From positions 1 to 19,627 of the forward strand of contig JAKITE010000041.1 of the NCBI GenBank assembly GCA_021648225.1: a stretch of 19,627 bases of DNA, read 5' to 3'. The notes under the pieces are model-generated. The model did no database searches. It had not been told where the DNA came from and worked only from the letters and a program-made list of their open reading frames with translations. This DNA comes from Paracoccaceae bacterium (GTDB lineage: Bacteria > Pseudomonadota > Alphaproteobacteria > Rhodobacterales > Rhodobacteraceae). Within the stretch, counting starts at the first letter, position 1; every line of letters starts with the position of its first letter. Shown here one piece after another: positions 7,021 to 14,353 of the stretch. Both the position numbers and the translations under genes were made by a program.

Positions 7021-8631
7021 CTATTTTTTCAACTCCCGCCGCATAATCTTTCCGGTGGCGGTCATCGGCAAAGCATCAATAAATTCAATCTCGCGCGGGG
7101 CGACATGGGGCGAGATGCGCGTCCGCACGCGCTTTATCAGTTCGGCCTTCAGCGCATCCGTCGCCTTACCAGCCTCGACCACCACAAAGGCTTTGACAAT
7201 TTCGGTGCGCACTGCATCAGGCACGCCGATCACCGCCGCCATAGAAACATCCCCGTGACCGGCCAGACAATCCTCTATTTCCGAGGGACCAATGCGATAG
7301 CCTGACGAGGTGATCACATCATCTTGCCGCGCCGAAAAATGGAAATATCCGTCTGCATCACAGGACCCTTCATCGCCGGTGCGCAGCCAGTCACCGCTGA
7401 ATTTTTCAGCGGTTTTTTCGGGTTGCTGCCAATAGCCCAAAAACATTTGCGGCGCGCCGCGTTTGATGGCGATTTCACCAACCGCACCGGCGGGTAATTC
7501 GTTGCCGTTGCTATCCAGAATCGCAACCTCGCTGCCCGGCACCGCTTTGCCGGTTGAACCATCTCGCGGCGCAAAAACCGTATGGGAATTGCCCAGCACC
7601 AGATTGCACTCGGTCTGGCCGTAAAATTCGTTAATGGTTGTGCCGAATTTTTCACGTCCCCAATCCAGCAAATCCGCGCCCAAGGCCTCGCCGCCCGAAC
7701 CAACCGAGCGTAACGCCACTGGTTTCACCGGTGCCTGACGCATCAGTTTCAACGCAGTCGGGGGCAAAAACACATTACGCACTGCCAGTTTTTCCATCAG
7801 CCAGAATGCATGTTCGGGATCAAATTTGGCCATACGATGCGCCACCAGCGGCACGCCGTAATTCAGGGCCGGCATCATTACATTGGTAAGGCCGCCCATC
7901 CATGCCCAATCCGCCGGTGTCCACAATCGGTCGCCTTTTTGAGGCAGGAAATTATGGTGGCATTCCACCCCCGGTAAATGCCCCAGCAACACCCGATGCC
8001 CGTGCAACGCCCCCTTGGGCGGGCCGGTGGTGCCACTGGTATAGCTGATAAAAGCAGGATCATCGAGGCGGGTCACCGCGCATTCAATTGTATCCACCGC
8101 CTTGTCCAGTTCCTGCCAAAACCCATGCACGCCATTTGCGGGCTGATCAATCGAATACACCGCCTTCAAGTCCGGTAGATCATCGCGGATATTCAGAACC
8201 TTGTGCAGGTTTGCCCCATCGGTCACCAGCGCTGACGCACCGGAATTTTGCAAGCGATAGCGCAAGCCGTCTTCGCCAAAAAGCGTAAACAACGGCACCG
8301 CAATGGCGCCAAGTTTATAACAGGCCAGATGGGTCAGAATGGTCTCAAGGGTTTGGGGCAACAACACCGCACAACGATCGCCGCGTTTTAACCCATGCGC
8401 CGCCAAAACATTCGCCAGCTTTGACGAAGCCCGCGACAGTTGGATATAACTATAGTCCTGCGTTCCGCCATCCGCATCCAGACAGGTCAGCGCCAAGCGA
8501 TCAGGTTCGGCCCGCGCCCAACGCTCACAAATTTGTTCAGCGATATTATAGGTTTCGGGCTGCGGCCAGCGAAACGCATCGCGCATTGCCTGCCAAGTGT
8601 CGGATTTTCGGACCAGTATTTCGGGCTGCAT
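7021..8631 (-). CDS. AMP-forming acyl-CoA synthetase (ANL superfamily)
   Basis: A 536-residue adenylate-forming ligase that activates a carboxylic acid with ATP and transfers it to CoA. Signatures are the P-loop YTSGTTGPPKG (197-207), NEFYGQTE (334-341), WLRTGD (415-420), the hinge region FSARQDDVITSSGYRIGPSEIE (432-453) and the catalytic Lys in TATGKIMRREL (K528). Overall it resembles acetyl-CoA-synthetase-like and medium-chain acyl-CoA ligases of alphaproteobacteria; the exact acid cannot be read from the sequence. I start at ATG 8629-8631, which has AAAGGGGA five bases upstream. The frame is open to 8763, but that would run into the divergent moaA gene. There is no signal peptide, so it is cytosolic. 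Confidence 0.93.
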   Translation of the reverse strand: MQPEILVRKSDTWQAMRDAFRWPQPETYNIAEQICERWARAEPDRLALTCLDADGGTQDYSYIQLSRASSKLANVLAAHGLKRGDRCAVLLPQTLETILTHLACYKLGAIAVPLFTLFGEDGLRYRLQNSGASALVTDGANLHKVLNIRDDLPDLKAVYSIDQPANGVHGFWQELDKAVDTIECAVTRLDDPAFISYTSGTTGPPKGALHGHRVLLGHLPGVECHHNFLPQKGDRLWTPADWAWMGGLTNVMMPALNYGVPLVAHRMAKFDPEHAFWLMEKLAVRNVFLPPTALKLMRQAPVKPVALRSVGSGGEALGADLLDWGREKFGTTINEFYGQTECNLVLGNSHTVFAPRDGSTGKAVPGSEVAILDSNGNELPAGAVGEIAIKRGAPQMFLGYWQQPEKTAEKFSGDWLRTGDEGSCDADGYFHFSARQDDVITSSGYRIGPSEIEDCLAGHGDVSMAAVIGVPDAVRTEIVKAFVVVEAGKATDALKAELIKRVRTRISPHVAPREIEFIDALPMTATGKIMRRELKK

Positions 8632-8722
8632 AGGTTCCCCTTTCGCGCATACCATAGCGGCCAATTTCAAGTTGCCAAGCAATTTACTTGCTCTTGCTGC
8701 ATGGCAGGCATAGGTTCTGCAA
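8632..8722. promoter_or_regulatory. Short divergent promoter region between acyl-CoA synthetase and moaA
   Basis: The 91 bases must carry promoters for both genes. A short dyad AGCAA-TTTAC-TTGCT (8678-8692) sits centrally and could be an operator. The space upstream of moaA is too short, and has no visible multi-helix fold, for the molybdenum-cofactor riboswitch known in some proteobacteria. Confidence 0.3.
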
Positions 8723-9736
8723 ATGACCCAGATTCCCAGCCTGATAGACCCGTTTAACCGCACCGTAGATTACCTGCGGGTTTCCGTAACTGACCGCTGC
8801 GATTTTCGCTGCTATTACTGCATGTCGGAAAACATGACCTTCCTGCCCAAGAAAGAATTGCTATCGCTGGAAGAACTGGACCGCATGTGTTCGGCCTTTG
8901 TTGATCTTGGCGTGAAAAAACTGCGTATCACTGGCGGTGAACCATTGGTTCGCAAAGGCATCATGACGTTTTTTGATAAAATGTCACGCCATCTGGCATC
9001 GGGTGCCTTGCGCGAATTGACCCTGACCACCAATGGTTCGCAACTTGGTAAGTTTGCCCAGCCCCTGTGGGATGCAGGGGTGCGGCGGGTGAATGTGTCG
9101 CTCGATACGCTCAACGCTGAAAAATTTGCCAAAATCACCCGCTGGGGGCGGTTCGGGCAGGTGATGGAGGGCATTGATGCGGCGCAGAAGGTTGGTTTAG
9201 CCATTAAAATCAACGCGGTGGCGCTAAAAGGCACCAATGATGATGAAATCCACGATATGGTGGCATGGTGCGGCGAACGCGGCTTTGATCTGACCATAAT
9301 CGAGGTCATGCCGATGGGTGATATGGGCGATGATGACCGGCTTGACCAATATTGGCCCCTGTCGGATGTGCGCGCGGAACTGGCCAGCCGTTGGACCCTA
9401 ACCGATATTCCGCTTAATACCGGCGGCCCTGCGACTTATGTTCAGGTCAAAGAAACCGGCGGGCGTATCGGGTTTATCACGCCCCTTACCCATAATTTCT
9501 GCGAAAGCTGCAATCGGGTGCGGCTGACCTGCACCGGCCAGTTGTTTATGTGCCTTGGCCAGGAAGACGAGGCCGACTTGCGCGGCGTGATGCGTGATAA
9601 CCTGACCAATGACGCCCCCCTGCACGCCGCCATTCGCAACGCCATTGCACATAAACCAAAAGGCCATGATTTTGATTATTCCCGTCAAAAAATTGTCGGC
9701 GAAATGTCGCGCCACATGAGCCATACCGGCGGATAA
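8723..9736 (+). CDS. moaA: GTP 3',8-cyclase MoaA (radical SAM, molybdenum cofactor step 1)
   Basis: MoaA uses S-adenosylmethionine and two [4Fe-4S] clusters to cyclise GTP into the precursor that MoaC turns into cPMP. The radical-SAM cluster motif CDFRCYYC gives C26, C30 and C33. The SAM-binding GGE motif is ITGGEP (69-74). The second, GTP-binding cluster is held by C260, C263 and C277 (CESCNRVRLTC...MCLG) with the conserved Arg pair R265/R267. The protein ends in the essential Gly-Gly tail (SHTGG). Length 337 fits the family. The start at ATG 8723 lacks a strong ribosome site but places the N-terminus (DPFNRTVDYLRVSVTDRC) as expected. No other moa gene is adjacent. Confidence 0.97.
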   Translation: MTQIPSLIDPFNRTVDYLRVSVTDRCDFRCYYCMSENMTFLPKKELLSLEELDRMCSAFVDLGVKKLRITGGEPLVRKGIMTFFDKMSRHLASGALRELTLTTNGSQLGKFAQPLWDAGVRRVNVSLDTLNAEKFAKITRWGRFGQVMEGIDAAQKVGLAIKINAVALKGTNDDEIHDMVAWCGERGFDLTIIEVMPMGDMGDDDRLDQYWPLSDVRAELASRWTLTDIPLNTGGPATYVQVKETGGRIGFITPLTHNFCESCNRVRLTCTGQLFMCLGQEDEADLRGVMRDNLTNDAPLHAAIRNAIAHKPKGHDFDYSRQKIVGEMSRHMSHTGG

Positions 9737-9778
9737 CACGAAACTGTTATCATCATTACCCCATAACGTGTTAAACTC

Positions 9779-9795
9779 CCCCTCTGAAAAAGGGG
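9779..9795 (+). promoter_or_regulatory. Hairpin containing the ribosome-binding site of the cytochrome c' gene
   Basis: CCCCT (9779-9783) pairs perfectly with AGGGG (9791-9795) across a 7-base loop. The right arm is the Shine-Dalgarno sequence, six bases before ATG 9802. Folding would hide the ribosome site, so translation could be tuned by temperature, a protein or an RNA. The stem is short and this may be only modest. Confidence 0.4.
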
Positions 9796-9801
9796 AATAA
9801 C

Positions 9802-10251
9802 ATGACCAAAAAAATCACACTCAAAGCCGTATTAATCACCACAATGCTGGCAGCATCCGCATCCGCAGGCGGCCATACCGCAACCGAACAACGCATCATT
9901 GCCATGAAAGCCGTTGGCGGCGAAATGCGGACCTTGGGCGGCATGGCGCAGGGCAAGGTCGCCTATGATGATTTTGCCGCACTTTCGGCACTGGAAACCA
10001 TGCGTAATGCCGCCGCCGCTGCACAGCCGTTATTTGCCGCACCACCAATGGAGGGCGAAGAAACCCGCGCCATGGCGGCAATCTGGGAAGATGGCTCGGA
10101 TTTTGATGCACAAATGAACGCGATGCTGGCTGCACTTGATGCTGCCATCGCCGCCGAACCGGCTGATCTGGCCAGCTTCACGCCGCTTTTTGGCGCGGTT
10201 GCCGGAACCTGCAAAGCCTGCCACGAAAAATACCGTGCGCCTGAGGAATAA
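9802..10251 (+). CDS. Cytochrome c' (class II c-type cytochrome)
   Basis: A 149-residue secreted heme protein. The N-terminus (MTKKITLKAVLITTMLAASASA, 1-22) is a clear signal peptide with an ASA cleavage site, so it acts in the periplasm. The single heme motif CKACH (about residues 137-141) lies near the C-terminus, as in the four-helix-bundle cytochrome c' family, and is followed by EKYRAPEE. The mature part is rich in Ala, Met and Glu helices. Family members bind NO and CO and are linked to nitrosative-stress tolerance or electron transfer; which applies here is unknown. ATG 9802 has a strong ribosome site, AGGGGAA. Its 3' end overlaps the next gene, a diheme cytochrome c, so the two heme proteins are probably made together. 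Confidence 0.92.
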   Translation: MTKKITLKAVLITTMLAASASAGGHTATEQRIIAMKAVGGEMRTLGGMAQGKVAYDDFAALSALETMRNAAAAAQPLFAAPPMEGEETRAMAAIWEDGSDFDAQMNAMLAALDAAIAAEPADLASFTPLFGAVAGTCKACHEKYRAPEE

Positions 10252-11128
10252 AGCATTTTTCGCAGCACTGCTTGGCGGTGCTGCGTTCTGGTTTTTAACC
10301 ACACCAGATAATCTGGACCCAACCCTTGTTGCAGCCCTGACCGGAGACCCCGCCCGTGGCGCGCAGGTTTTTGCCATTGGCGGCTGCGCGTCTTGCCATT
10401 ACGCAAAAGGCGCCAAAGACGATGCGCGATTGTTGCTGGGCGGCGGGCAGGAATTTGCCACCGATTTCGGCACTTTTATCGCACCCAATATTTCCAGCGA
10501 CGAAAGCGGCATTGGCGGCTGGACAGGTTATGAATTTGCCAATGCGGTTATTCGTGGCATCAGCCCGTCAGGGCAACATTATTATCCGGCTTTTCCGTTC
10601 AGTTCCTATGCCCAAATGACCGTTGCGGATGCGGTTGATCTCAAGGCCTATATGGATACGCTGCCACCTGTCCGACAGGTCAATGCCAACCATGAGCTGC
10701 CCTTGCCGTTTCGATTAAGGCGCGGTTTGGGGCTGTGGAAAATGCTGTTTCTGGATGACGGGAACATTGCCGAAACCACCGAGATACGCGGCCAATATCT
10801 GGTCGAAGGTCCGGGCCATTGCGCCGAATGCCACAGTCCGAGAAATGCCTTGGGCGGCACCAATACAAACCGCTGGCTGGCAGGTGCCCCCAACCCAAAA
10901 GGCAAAGGCCGCATTCCCAATATCACCCCCCACGCAGATGGCATTGCCGATTGGAGCATCGAGGACCTGGCCTATTATTTCGAAACCGGCTTTACCCCCG
11001 AATTTGATACCGCAGGGTCCACAATGGTGGCGGTAATTGAAAACCTTAGCCAACTGCCAGCACCAGACCGTCTTGCCATTGCCCGCTATCTGAAATCCCT
11101 GCCACCCCTGCCCGACGCCGCCAAATAA
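10235..11128 (+). CDS. Membrane-anchored diheme cytochrome c
   Basis: This protein (297 residues from the chosen start) has two class I cytochrome c domains with heme motifs CASCH (51-55) and CAECH (196-200). Candidate axial Met ligands are M128 and M264 (GSTMVAV). A basic N-terminus and hydrophobic stretch (7-21) form an uncleaved anchor or signal peptide, so the domains face the periplasm. Similar diheme cytochromes are electron-transfer subunits of membrane dehydrogenases or stand-alone donors and acceptors. GTG 10235 gives a normal export signal and overlaps the cytochrome c' gene by 17 bases in another frame. The frame is open to an ATG at 10136, but that would add 33 residues translated from inside the cytochrome c' gene and bury the signal. 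No later ATG/GTG/TTG precedes the hydrophobic segment. Confidence 0.88.
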   Translation: MRLRNKAFFAALLGGAAFWFLTTPDNLDPTLVAALTGDPARGAQVFAIGGCASCHYAKGAKDDARLLLGGGQEFATDFGTFIAPNISSDESGIGGWTGYEFANAVIRGISPSGQHYYPAFPFSSYAQMTVADAVDLKAYMDTLPPVRQVNANHELPLPFRLRRGLGLWKMLFLDDGNIAETTEIRGQYLVEGPGHCAECHSPRNALGGTNTNRWLAGAPNPKGKGRIPNITPHADGIADWSIEDLAYYFETGFTPEFDTAGSTMVAVIENLSQLPAPDRLAIARYLKSLPPLPDAAK

Positions 11129-11140
11129 ACCACTTTTGGC

Positions 11141-11171
11141 GCAGGTCCAAACCTGCTAACCAATATTTTTT
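11141..11171 (+). terminator. Possible weak terminator after the diheme cytochrome gene
   Basis: GCAGGT (11141-11146) and ACCTGC (11151-11156) form a perfect 6-bp stem with a CCAA loop. A run of six T (11166-11171) follows after a 9-base gap, farther than in a classic intrinsic terminator. It may separate the cytochrome pair from the sugar-kinase gene or only attenuate. Confidence 0.35.
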
Positions 11172-11188
11172 ATGGCGGAGGCGGGCTT

Positions 11189-12055
11189 GTGTTCTATCTA
11201 ATTGGCGTTGACGGCGGTGGCACGGGGTGCCGCGCAGTGGTTGCAGATATGGCCGGAAACATACTGGCCAAAGCCGATGGCGGCGCTGCCAATATTGCCA
11301 CCAATCTGGATCTGGCCCGTAAAAATATCCTGGATACAATCGGGCTGGCCTTTGACAAAGCCGGAATTGCACCTTCTGAAATCACCAATTCCAGCGCGGT
11401 TCTTGGCTTGGCCGGATCAAATCTGGGCAATTATGCCAATGAACTGGCCAGTGATCTGCCATTCAGGCAAAGCCAGATAGTCAATGACAGCCGCATCACA
11501 CTAGAAGGCGCAATCGGCGCGAATGATGGCTGTATCGCCGCCATCGGCACCGGCTCGGTTTTTGCCTGCAGGGATAAAACCGGCGTGCGCATGCTGGGCG
11601 GCTGGGGTTTTTTGCTGGGCGATGATGGCAGCGGTGCCGCGCTGGGACATGACTTGTTGCGCTTGACCATACTTGCCGCTGACGGGGTTTCCAGCCATTC
11701 AGACCTGACACGACAGGTGCTGTCGGGGTTTGAAAATCAGGTCGGCAATATTGTCGAAGCAGCCAAAAATTTCGCCCCCAAAGATTTTGCCGAATTTGCC
11801 CCCGATATTGTCACAGCCAGCCAAAATGGGGATGTGAATGGCAGCAGGCTGATGCAACAGCACAGCGAGCTGGTGCGTTTAAGCATTGATGCGGCCGGTT
11901 TTGACCCTGCCAAGCCCTTTTGCATGCTGGGTGGTCTTGGGGCTATTTATTTGAATTTATTGCCGGAAAAATACCGGCAAGCAGCCCACCCCCCGATTGG
12001 CAACGCCTTATCGGGTGCATTGCAAATGGCAAAACAGCTTTACACAAATCCCTAG
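11189..12055 (+). CDS. BadF/BadG/N-acetylglucosamine-kinase-type ATPase
   Basis: A 288-residue member of the ASKHA fold group that includes eukaryotic-type N-acetylglucosamine kinase and BadF-like ATPases. The phosphate-1 loop GVDGGGTGCRAVV (6-18) is typical, followed by the N-terminal NIATN segment, LGLAGS, VNDSRITLEGA with its acidic residue, the adenosine/phosphate-2 loop AIGTGSV and GGWGFLLGDDGSGAALG. The C-terminal CMLGGLG is the adenosine-binding segment. The most likely reaction is ATP-dependent phosphorylation of GlcNAc or glucosamine from cell-wall turnover, feeding sugar phosphates toward UDP-GlcNAc (compare glmU in this window). This is inference, since no transporter or deacetylase sits beside it. 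GTG 11189 has GGAGG seven bases upstream. The gene ends before a strong inverted repeat. Confidence 0.88.
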   Translation: MFYLIGVDGGGTGCRAVVADMAGNILAKADGGAANIATNLDLARKNILDTIGLAFDKAGIAPSEITNSSAVLGLAGSNLGNYANELASDLPFRQSQIVNDSRITLEGAIGANDGCIAAIGTGSVFACRDKTGVRMLGGWGFLLGDDGSGAALGHDLLRLTILAADGVSSHSDLTRQVLSGFENQVGNIVEAAKNFAPKDFAEFAPDIVTASQNGDVNGSRLMQQHSELVRLSIDAAGFDPAKPFCMLGGLGAIYLNLLPEKYRQAAHPPIGNALSGALQMAKQLYTNP

Positions 12056-12092
12056 GGTGTAAAATCTGGCGGGGTATTGTTTGGGCAGTGGC

Positions 12093-12142
12093 GGTGTGTG
12101 AAGACCACGCACCCTACGGGATGAATTGTTGTAGGGTGCGTG
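12093..12142. terminator. Two-way terminator/dispersed-repeat-like nested hairpins
   Basis: CACGCACCCTAC (12106-12117) and GTAGGGTGCGTG (12131-12142) are perfect 12-bp inverted arms with a 13-base loop. The left arm can instead pair with GGTGTGTG (12093-12100) through CACGCACC (12106-12113), with one G-T wobble and an AAGAC loop. Two exclusive hairpins share one arm. It lies between the convergent sugar-kinase and tolC genes, and ATTTATAAAT follows on the right. Arms of the type GTAGGGTGCGTG recur between genes in various proteobacteria, to my recollection, so this may be a dispersed repeat used as a terminator. Confidence 0.7.
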
Positions 12143-12157
12143 ATTTATAAATAGGCC

Positions 12158-13549
12158 TTAATTCCAGCGATCCGAAATGCCGTCCAGCACCTGCGCGGCG
12201 CCAAAGGTGCTGACAGGGGCGTTGCGGATACGATCAAAATTTTTGCCGGGGTCATAAAGTTCAATCCCCAGTTCCAGATTTTCAGGGGTCAACAAACCCA
12301 TAGCCGCCAGCAAACGATAGGCTGCCACGTTTTTCTTATGCATCGCCGAAATCAGGTTGGTGCGGGCATTCAGCAAGTCTTGCTCGGCATTCAAGATGTC
12401 CAGAACCGTGCGCGCGCCCAGCTCGGCCTCTTGCTGAATACCGTCATAGGCGTATTGAGACGCCTCGATCTGTAACTGGCTGGCCGCAATCGACGCATTG
12501 GCGATTTGTAATTCAAACCACGAGGCCGCAACATTCTGGCGCACCACAAGGCGGGTATTCTGGGTTTCGGCCATGCGCCGTTCGACAATGGTTCCGGCCT
12601 GACGGATCGCGGATGAAAGCGCCCCGCCTGTATAAATCGGCACCGAGGCCGTCAGGCCGGCACTGGCAGAATCGCGCCATTGTTTATTGCCAAAAAAATC
12701 ATCCGCATAAGTGCCGCCAACCGAAGCATTGGCCGAAAGGCTGGGCAATCGAGCGTTTCGCGCACGGCGCATATCAAGGGCTGCGGCTTTTTCGGCATGG
12801 TGTGCTGCCTGCATCAACGGATGGGTTCTGATCGCAATTTCTTCAGCAGCAGCCAAACTGCCCGGCAGGTGCGGCAAAGGGGGTGGTGCCGACAGATTAT
12901 TCGGGGCCACCCCAACCGTTGCACGATAAATTTCGCCGCTGATTGCCAATGCGCCACGGCTGGCCGCAAGGTTGCTTTGGGCTGCCGCCAGCCGCGCTTG
13001 CGTCTGGGCGACATCGGTGCGCGTAACCGCCCCGACCGCAAAACGGTCTTCGGCGGCCTGAACCTGTTGTTTCAGAACATTAACATTGTTGCGCGACAGG
13101 GTAACAAATTGCACATCGCGCCGCACATTCAGAAACGCCGTGGCCGCATCCAGCATGACCGATTGTTCGGCATTGCTAAGGCTGGCCCGCGCCGCCAACA
13201 CCGATTCCGTAGCCGATGCCACCGCATCGCGCCCGCGCCCCCCGTCAAACAGGGTCAGGCTGGCATTCAGGGCAATTGCATACGTATCTGTGATGTTGCC
13301 ACTGGAAATCGGAGCCTGTGCAAAATTAGCACTGCTGGTCAACGCCAAAGACCCGCGCCGCGCCGCAATTGCCTGCGCCACGGATTCATCAGTGGTGCGC
13401 AATGCCGCGCGATTTATTGCCAAAGTCGGGTTGGTTTCATAAGCCAGCCGCATCGCATCCAACAGACTGTCAGCGGCAGCAGACATGCCAAATGTAGTGG
13501 CTGAAACGGTCACACATACCAAAAGAAGGTTTTTTAATTTAGAGGCCAC
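12158..13549 (-). CDS. tolC: TolC-family outer membrane efflux/secretion channel
   Basis: TolC forms a trimeric channel through the outer membrane and periplasm that docks with inner-membrane pumps for drug efflux and type I protein secretion. The 463-residue product begins with a signal peptide (about 1-26: basic SKLKN, hydrophobic core, then SAAA/DS). It then has two OEP repeats of long amphipathic helices rich in Ala, Gln, Asn and Arg, e.g. LSNAEQSVMLDAATAFLNVR in the first and QNTRLVVRQNVAASWFELQI in the second. The YETNP segment (33-37) and the Leu-rich periplasmic end of repeat two, with AEQDLLNARTNLI, match type I secretion TolC proteins. Start is GTG 13547-13549 with GGAGA upstream, itself in a small hairpin loop. 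The pump and adaptor partners are not in the window. A methyltransferase-like gene lies directly upstream on the same strand. Confidence 0.96.
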   Translation of the reverse strand: MASKLKNLLLVCVTVSATTFGMSAAADSLLDAMRLAYETNPTLAINRAALRTTDESVAQAIAARRGSLALTSSANFAQAPISSGNITDTYAIALNASLTLFDGGRGRDAVASATESVLAARASLSNAEQSVMLDAATAFLNVRRDVQFVTLSRNNVNVLKQQVQAAEDRFAVGAVTRTDVAQTQARLAAAQSNLAASRGALAISGEIYRATVGVAPNNLSAPPPLPHLPGSLAAAEEIAIRTHPLMQAAHHAEKAAALDMRRARNARLPSLSANASVGGTYADDFFGNKQWRDSASAGLTASVPIYTGGALSSAIRQAGTIVERRMAETQNTRLVVRQNVAASWFELQIANASIAASQLQIEASQYAYDGIQQEAELGARTVLDILNAEQDLLNARTNLISAMHKKNVAAYRLLAAMGLLTPENLELGIELYDPGKNFDRIRNAPVSTFGAAQVLDGISDRWN

Positions 13550-13552
13550 AGC

Positions 13553-13614
13553 GATTCTCCGAATCTAAACAAGGACTGAAAGCTAACGGCTTTGCGCCCG
13601 GGCGCAAGGATTCG
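13553..13614 (-). promoter_or_regulatory. Structured spacer/leader between the methyltransferase gene and tolC
   Basis: Several hairpins crowd the 70-base gap. They are a perfect 16-base palindrome TTGCGCCCGGGCGCAA (13592-13607); AAAGC-TAACG-GCTTT (13579-13593), which overlaps it; and, next to the tolC start, GATTC-TCC-GAATC (13553-13565), whose loop on the coding strand carries part of the GGAGA ribosome site. CGAATC (13560-13565) can instead pair with GATTCG (13609-13614). These could end the upstream message, protect the tolC mRNA or control tolC translation. Confidence 0.45.
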
Positions 13615-13619
13615 TTATG

Positions 13620-14273
13620 CTAGAATTGAAACCCGTCCGGTTTTTCAAACCCCGGCAAAACAGGTGCGCTTGCGTCAAAGGCCCAGCGCCAGTCAATACC
13701 GGTTCTGGTTTGCAGGCCAACCCTGCATTGACCCAAGGCATCCTGCATATGAATCGCCACAATCCGGCCACCGACCTTTAGCTGTGCCAATAATGCATCG
13801 GGCACCTGTTCAACGCCGCCCTCAACCATGATGGCATCATAGGGGCCGTGCTGCGGCGCGCCATCAGCCAGTTTTCCAACCTGCACAATGGCGTTATCAG
13901 CGGATTGCTCTGCCAAAATCCGCTCTGCCTCGGCAGCCAGCGCCTCGTTTTCCTCAACCGCGATTACGGCTTCGGCCAGATGGGCAATCAGCGCGCTGGA
14001 ATAGCCAAGCCCAGTGCCAATATCCAGCACCAGATCGCTTGGCTGGATATTCAGTACATCCAGCATTTTGGCAATCACGCGGCTGTCCAGCACCACACGG
14101 TTTGGTCCCAATGCGATATTATCGCCGCTATAGGCAACCTCGCGCATGTCACGCGGCACGAATTCTTCTTTGGGGACAGATAACATTGCCTCGATCACCG
14201 GATAAAGCGTCACATCGGACGGCCTGATCTGACAATCCACCATGGCAACACGAGCAGCAGCAAAATCAATCAT
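13620..14273 (-). CDS. Protein-L-isoaspartate O-methyltransferase-like protein
   Basis: A 217-residue SAM-dependent methyltransferase of the PCMT family, whose classic members repair isoaspartyl damage. SAM motif I is LVLDIGTGLGYSSALIAHLA (81-100), followed by VIAVEENEALA with the acidic ribose-binding residue and the later YDAIMVEGGVEQVP (145-158). The N-terminus (VDCQIRPSDVT, 12-22) is typical of the alphaproteobacterial PCMT-like group found beside tolC. Against true PCMT, the loop normally reading ISQPYMVA is here RVVLDSRVIAKM, so isoaspartate repair activity is doubtful. The start ATG 14273 has AAAGG upstream; the longer frame (to 14327) adds an atypical leader. It lies upstream of tolC on the same strand, about 80 bases after mrpG. 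Confidence 0.85.
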   Translation of the reverse strand: MIDFAAARVAMVDCQIRPSDVTLYPVIEAMLSVPKEEFVPRDMREVAYSGDNIALGPNRVVLDSRVIAKMLDVLNIQPSDLVLDIGTGLGYSSALIAHLAEAVIAVEENEALAAEAERILAEQSADNAIVQVGKLADGAPQHGPYDAIMVEGGVEQVPDALLAQLKVGGRIVAIHMQDALGQCRVGLQTRTGIDWRWAFDASAPVLPGFEKPDGFQF

Positions 14274-14353
14274 ATCAGCGCCTTTATCAGGTAAGAGATT
14301 CCCTATGTTTTGCCACATCCGACCCAAAGGGGCAACTGTTGCAGCAAAAGAAG

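Noticed and set aside
8632..8722. Molybdenum-cofactor riboswitch upstream of moaA
   Set aside because: Only 91 bases shared with a divergent gene and no multi-stem fold seen; only a short 5-bp dyad.
8632..8763. N-terminal extension of the acyl-CoA synthetase to an ATG at 8763
   Set aside because: Would overlap the start of divergent moaA; ATG 8631 has an excellent ribosome site.
10136..10234. N-terminal extension of the diheme cytochrome to an ATG at 10136
   Set aside because: Comes from inside the cytochrome c' gene in another frame and would put 33 unrelated residues before the membrane anchor.
12680..13504. Long open frame (274 codons) on the plus strand
   Set aside because: Exactly antisense to tolC, whose signal peptide and TolC repeats are clear; the translation is Arg/Gln/Cys-rich with no recognisable domain.
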